Shown: piece by piece, positions 8,246 to 18,248 of the stretch | How positions within the stretch are numbered: the first letter of the stretch is position 1 | Layout of the letters: every line of letters starts with the position of its first letter | NCBI GenBank assembly: GCA_963761015.1 | Contig: CAVXFL010000009.1 | Location: 558,001-622,000 of the forward strand | From: CAVXFL01 sp963761015 | GTDB lineage: Bacteria; Pseudomonadota; Alphaproteobacteria; Acetobacterales; Acetobacteraceae | Direction: 5' to 3' | Length of the DNA stretch: 64,000 nt | Notes under the pieces: model-generated | Told to the model about the DNA's origin: nothing | The model's input: the letters and a program-made list of their open reading frames with translations, nothing else | Database searches by the model: none | Position numbers and translations under genes: made by a program

Positions 8246-9760
8246 ATGAACGACGCCGCCCTGCTGGCCTCCAACATTCCCGAGTACACCGTTTCCGAAA
8301 TCGCCGGGGCGGTGAAGCGCACCTTGGAAGGCGCGTTCGGCCGGGTGCGGGTGCGCGGCGAGATCACCGAGCTGAAGCGCTACAGCTCCGGCCACATCTA
8401 TTTCTGCCTGAAGGACGAGAACGCCAAGCTGCGCGGCGTGATCTGGCGCATGCAGGTGCCGCGGCTCGGCATGGCGCCGGAGAATGGCGTCGAGGTGATC
8501 GCGACCGGGCGCCTCTCCAGCTATGCCGAGCGCTCCGAGTACCAGCTCGTCGTCGAGCGGCTGGAATATGCCGGCATCGGCGCGTTGCTGGCGAAAGTGG
8601 AGCTGCTGCGCCAGCGGCTTGCGGCGGAGGGGCTGTTCGATGCCGCGCGCAAGCGCCCGCTGCCCATGCTGCCGCGCGTGCTCGGCGTGGTGACCTCGGC
8701 GCAGGGCGCGGTGCTGCACGACATCCGCACCACCATCGCCCGCCGCTTCCCGCGCCCGATCCTGCTCTGGGCGGTGCCGGTGCAGGGCGAGGGTGCCGCC
8801 GCGCGCATCGCCGCCGCGATCCGCGGCTTCGGCGCGCTGCCGGCGGACGGCGCCGGGCCGGTTCGGCCGGACGTGCTGATCGTCGCGCGTGGCGGCGGCA
8901 GCCTGGAAGACCTGATGGCGTTCAACGACGAGGCGGTGGTGCGCGCCGCCGCCGACTTGCCGATCCCGCTGATTTCCGCCGTTGGGCACGAGACCGACAC
9001 CACCCTGATCGACCACGCCGCCGACCGCCGCGCGCCGACGCCGACCGCGGCGGCGGAAATGGCGGTGCCGGCGCGCGCCGACCTGATCGCGGATTTGCAG
9101 CACAAATCGGCGCGGCTGACCGGGGGGCTGAACCGGCTGGTGCAGCAGCGGCGGCTGCGCTTCGGGCAGGCGGAGCGGGGGCTGCCGGACTTGCCCGGGC
9201 TGGTCGGCGGCGCCCGGCAGCGGCTGGACGACCGCATCGCCCGGCTGGTGCTCGCGCTGCCCAACCTGATCGCCGCCAGGCGCGCCGCCATGGAGCGCGC
9301 GGGGCGCGGCCTGCCGGAGCCGCGGCGTCTGGTTGCGGCGGCGCGGCAGTCGCTCGCGCATCTCGGCCTGCGGCTGCAGATGGGGCTGCCGAACCTGCTC
9401 GCCTCGCGGCGCTCGGCGCTGGCCTTGCGGGCGGCGGCCTTGCGCGGTGGGCTGCGCCATGCGGTCGGCATGAAGCGAGCGATTGCGGCACCGGTCATGG
9501 CCCGGCTCGGCGACGCGCCGCTGCGCGCGCAGGCACGGGAGGCGCGAGCGCGGCTGGAGGGGCTGTCGGCCCGCCTGGAATCGGTCTCGCACCAGGCGGT
9601 GCTCGCGCGCGGCTATGCGCTGGTGTTCGACGCCAAGGGCGCGGCCCTCACCGCTGCCGCCGCCGTGCGCCCCGGCGCGCGGTTAAAAATCCGCTTCGCC
9701 GACGGCGAGGTCGGCGCGCGCGCCGATCCGAATGTCGGGCAGGGCGCGCTTCCGTTCTGA
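8246..9760 (+). CDS. xseA: Exodeoxyribonuclease VII large subunit
   Basis: The 504-residue protein begins with the OB-fold nucleic-acid-binding domain (YTVSEIAGAVKRTLEGAFGR, VRGEITELKRYSSGHIYF). It continues into the exonuclease VII catalytic region with RGGGSLEDLMAFNDE, ISAVGHETDTTL and ADRRAPTPTAAAEMA, then a long Arg/Leu-rich coiled coil. XseA pairs with XseB to degrade single-stranded DNA to oligonucleotides. The length is at the upper end for the family because of the extended coiled coil. It is divergent from purD across a 47-base gap that must hold both promoters. No xseB is seen in the window. Confidence 0.95.
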   Translation: MNDAALLASNIPEYTVSEIAGAVKRTLEGAFGRVRVRGEITELKRYSSGHIYFCLKDENAKLRGVIWRMQVPRLGMAPENGVEVIATGRLSSYAERSEYQLVVERLEYAGIGALLAKVELLRQRLAAEGLFDAARKRPLPMLPRVLGVVTSAQGAVLHDIRTTIARRFPRPILLWAVPVQGEGAAARIAAAIRGFGALPADGAGPVRPDVLIVARGGGSLEDLMAFNDEAVVRAAADLPIPLISAVGHETDTTLIDHAADRRAPTPTAAAEMAVPARADLIADLQHKSARLTGGLNRLVQQRRLRFGQAERGLPDLPGLVGGARQRLDDRIARLVLALPNLIAARRAAMERAGRGLPEPRRLVAAARQSLAHLGLRLQMGLPNLLASRRSALALRAAALRGGLRHAVGMKRAIAAPVMARLGDAPLRAQAREARARLEGLSARLESVSHQAVLARGYALVFDAKGAALTAAAAVRPGARLKIRFADGEVGARADPNVGQGALPF

Positions 9761-9879
9761 TCGCCGGTCCGGTCTCGGAACGGACCGCCGCATGAATAAA
9801 AACGTTGCAGCCTGCCAGAAATTTTGACGCGATGAGTGGCTCCCCAGACTGTCGCGATCGGGAGAGGGAAACGCGCTCC

Positions 9880-9928
9880 TTCTCCCTCTCCCGTTTGCGG
9901 GAGAGGGGTGGGGTGAGGGCCGATGCCG
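9880..9928. repeat. Dispersed CCCTCTCCCG hairpin repeat in the xseA-DUF3472 intergenic region
   Basis: CCCTCTCCCG at 9884-9893 pairs perfectly with CGGGAGAGGG at 9898-9907 around a TTTG loop, followed by a G-rich tail (GGGTGAGGG). This form is familiar as a dispersed intergenic repeat in many Alphaproteobacteria. The whole 9761-10200 gap holds no convincing gene; one 76-codon frame there is just the repeat translated. The hairpin may also help end xseA transcripts. Confidence 0.55.
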
Positions 9929-10126
9929 TGCATCAGGGCGATTACGATCGGCTAAGCAATTCATTGCTATTTGTTAATATCGCTAAACTTCGCGGCAACG
10001 CGATAGACAGGCCACCCGCATTACCCCTAATCTGATGTCCGTTCGCGGTCTTCAAGCAGCGTAGCGCGGATCGGACCGGAAGATCGCGGGTATCGCTTGC
10101 GCCACCATCTCGGAACGACAGAACGG

Positions 10127-10152
10127 GACGCCTCGACGATCATCGAGGCGTC
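10127..10152. promoter_or_regulatory. Perfect 10-bp inverted repeat upstream of the DUF3472-like gene
   Basis: GACGCCTCGA at 10127-10136 is the exact inverted complement of TCGAGGCGTC at 10143-10152 with a 6-base spacer. It lies 48 bases before the ATG at 10201. It could be an operator, an mRNA leader hairpin or a terminator for upstream transcription. There is no T-run after it, so an operator or leader structure is somewhat more likely. Confidence 0.35.
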
Positions 10153-10200
10153 GTGATTCGGCCACCACCTGCGTCAGCCGAAACTGGGGAGATCGGAGAA

Positions 10201-11089
10201 ATGCACGCTTATCGCACGAGGTGTTGTCGCGCCATCGGCCCGCTACTCGTTGGCGCGGCCATGGTCGCCGGCGGCATGGGCGCCCGTTCCGCGTTCGCCG
10301 GTCAGCAGCAATGGGCCACGGCCTATACGAGCTGGACGTTCGATCCGTCGGTCAAGGATGTCTGGAACATCGATCAGGAAATCTGGATACCTCTCGGCGC
10401 GCCGTCGAGCTATTGGCCGATCACGTGGAACTGGGAAGGGGCGACGTACGGAGGCTACATGGGTCTCCAGCAGGGTGACAACGGGCAGAATGTACGGTTT
10501 TCGTTGTGGAACGCGACCGACGCAAAGGGCACCCAGTGCCAAAAATTCGGCGGCGAGGGCATCGGTTACACGTGTGTCCTGCCGGTGAACATCGACCCCG
10601 CGAAATTCTACCGACTGCGGCTGTGGAGGACCGGCGCGACGAAGGATGGCCAGTGGTGGGGCGCCTGGCTCATCGAAACCGGCCCGAACGGCGCGCTCGT
10701 GGAGCACCCGATCGGCCAGATCAAGGTGGACGCCAAGTACAAGTTCGTCGATCCGAACTCGATCTCCAACTTCACCGAGTACCTGGGGCCCGTCCTTTCC
10801 TCGCTGCGATGACGTTCCGTTATCGGTTGCCGGGCTCACTCCGCCGGCGGTCAATTACCACGGCGCGGGTACCGGGGTTTACGGCGGCTATTCCCAGTTC
10901 AAGAGCGGCACCATTCCCGCGGGCAACGTCTGCAAGACAGGCGCCGAAGCTCAGGGCGCGCTCTATCGCTTCCAGCCTTACGACTTCGGCTTCGCCAAAG
11001 GAACGCTGGTCTTCGTCGGCGGCAAAACGGGACAGCAAACGCTCGACCCGAAGAGCCATCCGACGCCACCCGACATGCCGAACAGCTGA
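10201..11089 (+). CDS. Secreted DUF3472-like protein, frame broken near codon 203
   Basis: The product has a signal peptide (residues 1 to about 36, ending SAFAG) and a Trp/Gly-rich beta-type domain containing YGGYMGLQQGDNGQ, FSLWNATDAKGTQCQKFGGE and YRLRLWRTG. These resemble DUF3472, a family of extracellular proteins of unknown function. The first frame stops at 10812. The following frame continues at once as CDDVPLSVAGLTPPAVNYHG through to PDMPNS at 11089, so one extra base near 10800-10812 most simply explains the break. The ATG at 10201 follows GGAG and gives a good signal peptide. A perfect palindrome lies 48 bases upstream. Confidence 0.65.
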
Positions 11090-11121
11090 CCACGCCTGAC
11101 CGGCGGTGCGCCGCAGCCGGA

Positions 11122-11285
11122 TCAGTATTCCTGCTGCGTCGGCCTGAACAATATCTCGTTTATGTCCACGTCGTCGGCTGGCTGATGGCGAACACGGCCG
11201 CGCGCGCGAACGAATCGGCGGGAATGGCGGACTCGTAGCGTTTACGTACGGCCTCTCCGATGTCGGGTTCGCTGCTGCTGAACCC
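11122..11285 (-). pseudogene. Relic of the C-terminus of a short-chain dehydrogenase/reductase
   Basis: Reading the minus strand gives EPDIGEAVRKRYESAIPADS, then FARAAVFAISQP. After a one-base frame change it reads DVDINEILFRPTQQEY and a stop at 11122-11124. This is the characteristic tail of NADP-dependent short-chain dehydrogenases, whose C-termini read like ...ISQPxDVDINEILFRPTRQE. No nucleotide-binding or catalytic part (TGxxxGIG, YxxxK) is found upstream; serC follows directly. The fragment is therefore a decayed remnant with an internal frameshift. It accounts for most of the gap between the DUF3472-like gene and serC. Confidence 0.6.
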
Positions 11286-11372
11286 TATTGCGGTGCGGCA
11301 GCGCGGGGCCTAAGTGTCGCGGCGGGTCACGCCCCCCCACCGGGGCGCTTCTCTTCTGCAAGGGAGAGTTTT

Positions 11373-12569
11373 ATGGCACGCACCACCGCGGCGTCCGTCC
11401 GGACGCCCTCGCTCCGCCCCGCCAATCCGAATTTCGGCTCCGGCCCCTGCGCCAAGCGCCCGGGCTTCTCGCTCGACGCGCTCGCGCCCGCGATGCTCGG
11501 CCGCAGCCATCGGAGCAAACAGCCCAAGGCCAGGCTCGCGGAGGTGATCGCGCGTTCGCGCGCCGTCCTCGGCATGCCGGCGGACTGGAAGCTCGGCATC
11601 ATGCCCGGCTCGGACACCGGCGCCTTCGAGGCGGCGCTGTGGTCGCTGCTCGGCGCGCGCGGGGTGGACGTGCTGGCGTTCGAAAGCTTCTCCGAAGGCT
11701 GGGCCACCGATGTGGTGAAGCAACTGAAGCTGCCGGACGCCCGCGTGCTGACCGCGCCCTACGGCCGCGTGCCCGATCTGGGCGCGGTGGATTGCCGTCG
11801 CGACGTGGTGCTCGCCTGGAACGGCACGACCTCCGGCGTGCGCATTCCGGGCGGAGAATGGATACCGCGCGATCGCGAGGGGCTGGTGATTTGCGACGCG
11901 ACTTCGGCCGCGTTCGCGATGGCGCTGCCCTGGGAAAAACTCGATGTCGTCACTTGGTCCTGGCAGAAGGTGCTGGGCGGCGAGGCGGCGCACGGCATGC
12001 TGGCGCTCGCGCCCCGCGCCGTTGCGCGCCTCGAAACCCATAAGCCCGCCTGGCCGCTGCCGAAGATCTTCCGGCTGACGAAAGCGGGAAAACTGATCGA
12101 TGGCATCTTCAAGGGCGAGACCATCAACACACCCTCCATGCTCTGCGTGGAGGATGCGCTGGACGGGCTGCGCTGGGCGGAATCGATCGGCGGCCTCGAT
12201 GCGCTGATCGCGCGCAGCGGGGCGAACCTGACCACCGTCGCCGATTGGGTCGCGCGCACACCCTGGGTGGATTTCCTCGCCGAGGACCCGGCCATCCGCT
12301 CCTCGACGTCGATTTGTCTGACGATCGTCGCGCCCTGGTTCACGGCACTCGCGCCCGAGGCACAGGCCGCGGCCGCCAAGCGGCTGGTCGCCGTGCTGGA
12401 GGACGAGGGCGTCGCCTACGACATCGGCGCCTATCGCGACGCGCCGCCCGGCTTGCGCATTTGGGGCGGGGCCACGGTGGAGACCGCCGACATCGCCGCC
12501 CTGCTGCCCTGGCTCGACTGGGCCGAAGCGCGGGTCGCGGCGGAATATGCCGCGCGGGCGGCGGAGTGA
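11373..12569 (+). CDS. serC: Phosphoserine aminotransferase
   Basis: SerC converts 3-phosphohydroxypyruvate and glutamate to phosphoserine in serine synthesis. The 398-residue protein is of the long alphaproteobacterial type, starting with PANPNFGSGPCAKRPGFSLD. It has the PLP lysine in VTWSWQKVLGGEAAHG and the phosphate-binding region IMPGSDTGAFEAALW. The ATG follows AGGGAGAG with good spacing. serA begins 5 bases after its stop, so the two first steps of serine synthesis form one operon. A conserved serC leader RNA has been described in Alphaproteobacteria; the 80 bases upstream could hold one, but I could not confirm its structure. Confidence 0.95.
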   Translation: MARTTAASVRTPSLRPANPNFGSGPCAKRPGFSLDALAPAMLGRSHRSKQPKARLAEVIARSRAVLGMPADWKLGIMPGSDTGAFEAALWSLLGARGVDVLAFESFSEGWATDVVKQLKLPDARVLTAPYGRVPDLGAVDCRRDVVLAWNGTTSGVRIPGGEWIPRDREGLVICDATSAAFAMALPWEKLDVVTWSWQKVLGGEAAHGMLALAPRAVARLETHKPAWPLPKIFRLTKAGKLIDGIFKGETINTPSMLCVEDALDGLRWAESIGGLDALIARSGANLTTVADWVARTPWVDFLAEDPAIRSSTSICLTIVAPWFTALAPEAQAAAAKRLVAVLEDEGVAYDIGAYRDAPPGLRIWGGATVETADIAALLPWLDWAEARVAAEYAARAAE

Positions 12570-12574
12570 GCGCC

Positions 12575-14162
12575 ATGCCGACAGTGCTCATCAGCGACAA
12601 GCTGTCGGCGGCCGCCGTCGACATCTTCCTGAGCCGCGGCATCGCGGTGGACGTGAAGCCCGGCCTCTCGCCGGCCGAACTGCGCGCCGTCATCGCGCCC
12701 TATGACGGACTCGCCATTCGATCCGCGACCAAGGTGACGCGCGAACTGCTCGACGCGGCGACGAACTTGAAGGTTGTCGGCCGCGCCGGCATCGGCGTCG
12801 ACAACGTGGATGTGAAATCCGCCACCGCGCGTGGCGTGGTGGTGATGAATACTCCGTATGGGAACGCCATCACCACGGCCGAACATGCGCTCGCTCTGAT
12901 ATTCGCATTGGCGCGGCAGATCCCCGAAGCGTCCGCGTCAACCAAGGCCGGGAAATGGGAAAAGAACCGGTTCATGGGGGCGGAACTGTTCGGCAAGACG
13001 CTCGGCGTGATTGGTTGCGGCAATATCGGCTCGATCGTCGCCGATCGTGGCGCTCGGCCTGAAAATGCGCGTCATCGCCTATGATCCGTTCCTGACCGAG
13101 CAGCGCGCGGTGGATATCGGTGCCGAAAAGGTGGAGCTGGAGGAGCTGTTCCGCCGCGCGGATATCATCACGCTGCACACGCCGCTGACCGACGCCACGC
13201 GCAACATCATCTCGCGCGAGGCTATCGCGCGCATGAAGCCCGGGGTGCGCATCGTCAACTGCGCGCGCGGCGGGCTGGTGAACGAGGCGGCGTTGGCGGA
13301 GGCGTTGCGCTCCGGCCATGTCGCCGGCGCCGCGCTCGACGTGTTCGAGACCGAGCCCGCCAAGGCGAACCCGCTGTTCGCGCTGGACAACGTGGTCTGC
13401 ACGCCGCATCTCGGCGCCTCGACCGCCGAGGCGCAGGAGAACGTGGCGCTGCAAGTGGCCGAACAGATGAGCGATTTCCTGCTGACCGGCGCGGTGGCGA
13501 ACGCGATCAACATGCCCTCCGTGTCCGCCGAGGACGCGCCGCGCCTGCGCCCATACATGGAATTATGTCGGCTGCTGGGCTCGTTCGCCGGACAATTGAC
13601 GCAGGTGCGCGAAGGCAATCTGCAGAACGTGACGATCGAATACGAAGGTCATGCGGCCGAGCTGAACCACAAGCCGCTCACCGCCGTGGCGCTGGCCGGT
13701 GTGCTGTCGCCGATGCTGGAAGGCGTGAACATGGTGAGCGCGCCGATCGCCGCGCGCGAGCACGGCATCGACGTGGCCGAAACGGTCCACGAACGTCCGA
13801 GCGAATATCAGACGCTGGTGCGTGTTTCGGTAACGACCGAGCGGCAGACGCGCGCGGTCGCGGGTACGCTGTTCGCCGGCTCGCGTCCGCGCATCGTCGA
13901 GATCAAGGGCATCCCCGTGGAGGCCGATTTCGGCCATCACATGCTGTACGTGACCAACCAGGACAAGCCGGGTTTTATCGGCAAGTTCGGCGCGGTATTG
14001 GCCGACGCCGGCATCAACATCGCAACCTTCCATCTCGGGCGCGCCTCGCCGGGGGGCGATGCGATCTGCCTCGTATCGGTGGACGAGGCGGTGCCCGATT
14101 CGGTGCTGCGCGAGGTGCGCGCGCTGCCGCTGGTGATGCAGGCGGCGACGCTGAGTTTTTGA
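12575..14162 (+). CDS. serA: D-3-phosphoglycerate dehydrogenase, frame broken after the NAD motif
   Basis: SerA oxidises 3-phosphoglycerate to 3-phosphohydroxypyruvate, the first step of serine synthesis. The first frame gives the substrate domain and the start of the NAD fold (GKTLGVIGCGNIGSIVADR). A single extra base near 13045-13052 moves the rest into the next frame. That frame holds ALGLKMRVIAYDP, the catalytic Arg (CARGGLVNE), Glu (DVFETEP) and His (CTPHLGAST), and a C-terminal ACT domain (YVTNQDKPGFIGKFGAVLAD). The span is 1588 bases, one over a multiple of three. The corrected length, about 528 residues, fits the long PGDH form. The ATG lies just after the serC stop. Confidence 0.93.
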
Positions 14163-14209
14163 GGACCCGTTCGCGCCGGCCGCCGGCGTCGCGATGACGA
14201 ATCCGTCGA

Positions 14210-17200
14210 TCAATACTGAAACTGGTACGTCAGTCCGATATTGTTCGCGCCCTGCCCGGCGCCCGCGCCGGTTTGCAGCTTCAGGTGTTTGGTCAGGTCG
14301 ATCTGCAACGTTGCTTCGCTCTGCTGGGTGCCGCCGACGATGCCCTGTGTCGCGCCCAGATACACGCCCGGCGCCACGTAGCGCCCGGCCTGCACCACCG
14401 TGTTCGTGCTGTTCTGCTGCGTTCCCGGCGTCACCGCCGGGTTAACCGGGCTAGTGCCGACGGTCAGCCGGTCGAGCCCGAGCGTGTTGCGCAGCCGGCT
14501 CAACGGGCCGCCGATGCCGACCGAGCCGAGGCCACTGATCTGCGCCAAGGTCGAGGCGATCTCGGCGACCTGGAACGGGCTCAGATTCTTGATGCTTTGG
14601 TGGAACAGCAGGTACGCCAGGATCTCATCCTGCGGCAGCTCCGGGATACTGGAGAGCGTGATCTTGGGGTCGGAGGCGAATCCGCCGACCGTCAGGGTCG
14701 CGGTCACGTTCGCGCTCGAACTCGTCGCCACGAAATGCAGCGCCGGATCGATCCGGTTGCCGCCGGCCACATTGGCGTGGCCGGTGAACGTGATCGCGCC
14801 CTCGCTGAAGGTCAGCGTCGTACCGGCGATGCTGTGACCGGCCGCGAATCATCCGGAACGCACCGGTCGGCTGCGGATTTTTCGCGGTGCCGGCGAGGTG
14901 CAGCTTGCCGCCCAGTTCGACGTTCAGGCCCCGCCCGCGGACGTAAATCCGGCCTGGCGCGCTCAAGTTCAAATCGAACGCGATTTTCGGTCCAGGCGCC
15001 GGCGGTGGGGCTGGCGGCTGGCCGGCGATGCGCACCGGCAGGACGGCGACGCTCTGCGGCATGTGCTCCGGGACGTGGATCTCGGCGTGGCGGATGCCAA
15101 TGATCCCGGCGGCGCGCAGCGGTCCCGCCACCGTGCCGGTGAGCGCTAGCTTGGCGTCGAGCGTCGCGGTCAGCAGGTTGCTGGCGAGCGGGGTCGCGTC
15201 GCGCATGGTGACGGTCAGCGCCAGCGGAATTCCGGCGGCCAGGACGCCGACCGTGCCGGACCCGGTGACCGTGCCCTTGCCCGCCTTGGCGGTGAAGCGG
15301 GTGACGCGCAGCGTGTTCCCCGCGCCCGCGATCGTGGCGCGCATGTCGGCGAGGTGAACGCCCTGCGCGAAGTCCTGCACGTCGCCGCCGGTCAGTTGCA
15401 TCGTGCCGGTGATCGAGGGCGCCCGGAGCGTGCCGGCCACCCCGGCGTTCAGCGCAAGCCGGCCGCGAACCAGCACGCCCTGCGCCGCGGTCAGCGGATT
15501 GACCAAGGCCAGGTCGACGGCGCCCGTCGTGCGCAGGTCGAGCGCCCCGGCGGGCGCGAGCACGACCGAGCCGGCAAGCCGCAGCCGGGCCGCCGAGCCG
15601 GCGCCCAGACGCGCGTCCAACCGTGCCGCGCGGCCGTCGAGCGTGACGGTCGCGGAGACGTTGGCGGGCGGCAGCGCCCGCTCCGGGCCGCTCGTCAGGC
15701 GCAATCCGGCGGCGGAAATCCGGGCGATGCCGACCGGGTGCGAGACCGTGCCGCGCAACCGCGCTTCGGCGCTCAGCTTTCCTTTCGCGTGCAAACTGGG
15801 GACGAAGGTCCGGACCAGTTCCGGCGTCACGTTCGTCGCCGCGACCTGCAGGTCCAGTGTCGGCGCGATGCGCCCGTTCGCCGTCAGCACCGCGCGGCCC
15901 ACGCCGAGCCGCAGATGCTCGACCGCTTTCGTCGTGCCGAAATCCACGCGCGCCGGGGTGAGCAATCGTATCGCCGCGCCCTTCCAGGCGGCGTGCAGCG
16001 CGGCGAGCGTGGCGGTTTTCGTCTTGGCGTCGATCACGCCCGAGGACGTGATCTCGGCCGGCGCGCCCGCGAGCTGGTTCAGCTTGGCGGTGAGTTGCAC
16101 GGTCAGCCGATCCTCTGGCCCGCGCACGTCGATTTTGGCATTGCCCGAAACCGCGGCGGTCCGCACCCCGGTGGCGGTGAGCCTGGCGTCCACGACCGGA
16201 TGCGCCATCAGCCCGGTCACGCTGGCGTCGAGATCCGCGTTCGCGATGTCGGCCGTGCCCGGCAGGCGCAAATCGTGCAGCTTCGCCCGCACCTTGGCGC
16301 TGCTGCCGGCGAGTTCCGCCGTGGCCTGCACGCTGCCGCCGATCGGTGCGCCGATGAACGGGCGGACATCGTCCAGCCGGCCGATGCGAACCGCGATCCG
16401 CCCTTCCGGCAAGGTCGCGTGCGGTGCGAGGGCGAGCGTGCCCTCGGCATGCGCGCTCTTCCAGTCCGCCCGATGGATGGCGAGGTGGATCACGCCGGAC
16501 GGCGAGCGGCCGAGATCCACCGCGACCGCGAGCGGCGCCTTGTCCAGAACGCCTTGCGCCGTGACGTGGCCGGTCGGCGCCGACGGCAAGCCGCCGAGCG
16601 CGATGTCGAAGCGTACCGGGCCGGGCGGAAAGCCCTTGCCGCCGACCTGGCCCGATCCCTTCGCCGTCAACGCGAAGTTCGTCCGTTGCCCCTGCAGCCG
16701 GCCTTCCGCCGTGACGCGTCCGGTCACGGTCGGCACCACGGCGTGCAGATCGCCGAGCGTTCCCTGCCATGTCAGGTCCAGTTTGCCGGATGGCAGGCCC
16801 ACGCTCCCGTTCGCGGCCAGGTCGATCGCGCGTCCGCCGACATGCAGCCGGGACAGGGTGAGCGTGTTGTCGGCGGCGAGGCTCGCGTCGAGCGCCATCT
16901 GGCCGTTCTGGCCGATCAGCGCCACCGCCTGTTTTTGCCCGCCGGTGATGGCGAGGCTGCCGTTCAGGTTCAGCCGCTTCGCCGTGGCCGAGACCGCGAA
17001 GGTCGCGTCGAACGCCGCGTGGCCTTGCAGGTCGAGCGTCGCCACCTTGGCCAGCGGCGCAAGCGCGGGAATGCGCACCGCGACCTGGCCCTTGATCGCG
17101 CCTGCGGTCGCCGCCTGTCCATCGGCCGTGAGCAGCGGGTGGGACAGCGAAAACGTCACCGGCCGGGTCGGCGCATCGAGTTGGATTTCGGCTGTCAGCA

Positions 17201-18248
17201 GCACCGGCGCGGCGGCGAGCAGGTCGGGATTGGGCCCGGGAACGCGCACGTCCTCGGCGCGCGCGTGCAGCGAAATCCGGCCCGCGTTGCCGCTGAGATC
17301 GGCCGCGAGCCGGCCGATCTTGGCCCCGGCCGCCGCCAGATCGACGACGCGCAGCGTGCCCGTGGCGTTCGGCGCGGTGAACGTCCCATGCACATGCGCA
17401 TCGACCGCAACCGACTGCCAGGACAGATCCGGCCGGGGCGACATCGCCGGCGCGCTGGCCGTCAGGTCCAGGCTGACGGTGTGCTGTTGCAGATCGACGG
17501 CGCCTTGTGCCGACGCCAGCAGCTTGCCCGCCTGCACCGCGAGCTTCGTCGCTTCGTTGGATCGCGGACCCGCGATCGTCGCATTCACCGTTAGCGGTCC
17601 GATGTCCGGCACGTTCGCCAGACGCGCGATCAATCCGTTCGCCGGTTCCTTCGCGAACAGGTTCGCCGTGATGTGCGCCGGTGAAACATCGGCCTTCGCC
17701 GTATATTCGCCGGCGGTATCGAGCCGGGTGAGCGCCAGCGTCGCCTTGCCCTCGCTCGGGGCGGCCATGTGCAGGCTACCGTCGGCGGCGAGCGAGGCGC
17801 GCACGCCGATGACCGGCCGCGCCAGGTCGAGATGGCCGACGCTGATTTTATCGATGTCGAGGTGAAAGCCGTACCAGGAGCTTTTACCGGTCGAGGTCGC
17901 GAAGGCCGGGCGGCGCAAGACATCGACCTCCGCGGCGCTGAACAGATCGAACTTGACGTCGCGGTGCACGAGGCGAAATGGCGACCAGTCGATCCGCAGG
18001 TCGTGAACGACCGCCCAGACTCCGTTCGTGTCGTGCAGTTCGACGGTGCCGAACCGTGGCGCGGACAACAGGCTCCCGGTAAGCTGATGCACCACCACCG
18101 CACCCCCGGTGAACCGGGACAGCAGCCGCGCAATCAAGGTGTGGCCCGAGCCGTCCTTCGCCCAGAGCGGGGTGACCGCGATCGATACCGCGCCGAGCAG
18201 AACCAGCGCCAAGACCGATGCGCCGAAGAATTTCAGCGCGCGCCGCAT
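14210..18248 (-). CDS. tamB: TamB-like translocation and assembly module protein, frame broken near the 3' end
   Basis: TamB spans the periplasm and works with TamA in moving proteins or lipids to the outer membrane. The 4-kb gene encodes an N-terminal membrane anchor (FFGASVLALVLLGAVSIAVT), then more than 1000 residues of repetitive beta-strand sequence, and a C-terminal DUF490 domain. The DUF490 end includes SSIPELPQDEILAYLLFHQS and finishes GLTYQFQY. The main frame runs to 14625 but loses similarity near 14845. The true C-terminus is in the frame ending at 14210, so one extra base lies around 14838-14850. The start overlaps the tamA stop by one base, a typical coupled pair. Confidence 0.88.

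Noticed and set aside
9805..10035. 76-codon frame between xseA and the DUF3472-like gene
   Set aside because: It translates the dispersed hairpin repeat (giving LSRLRERGGVRAD) and has no other support.
15354..17865. Two very long plus-strand reading frames (746 and 820 codons) opposite tamB
   Set aside because: They are shadows of the high-GC tamB coding strand. Their composition is Arg/Ala-rich without domains, while the minus frame gives a clear TamB protein.
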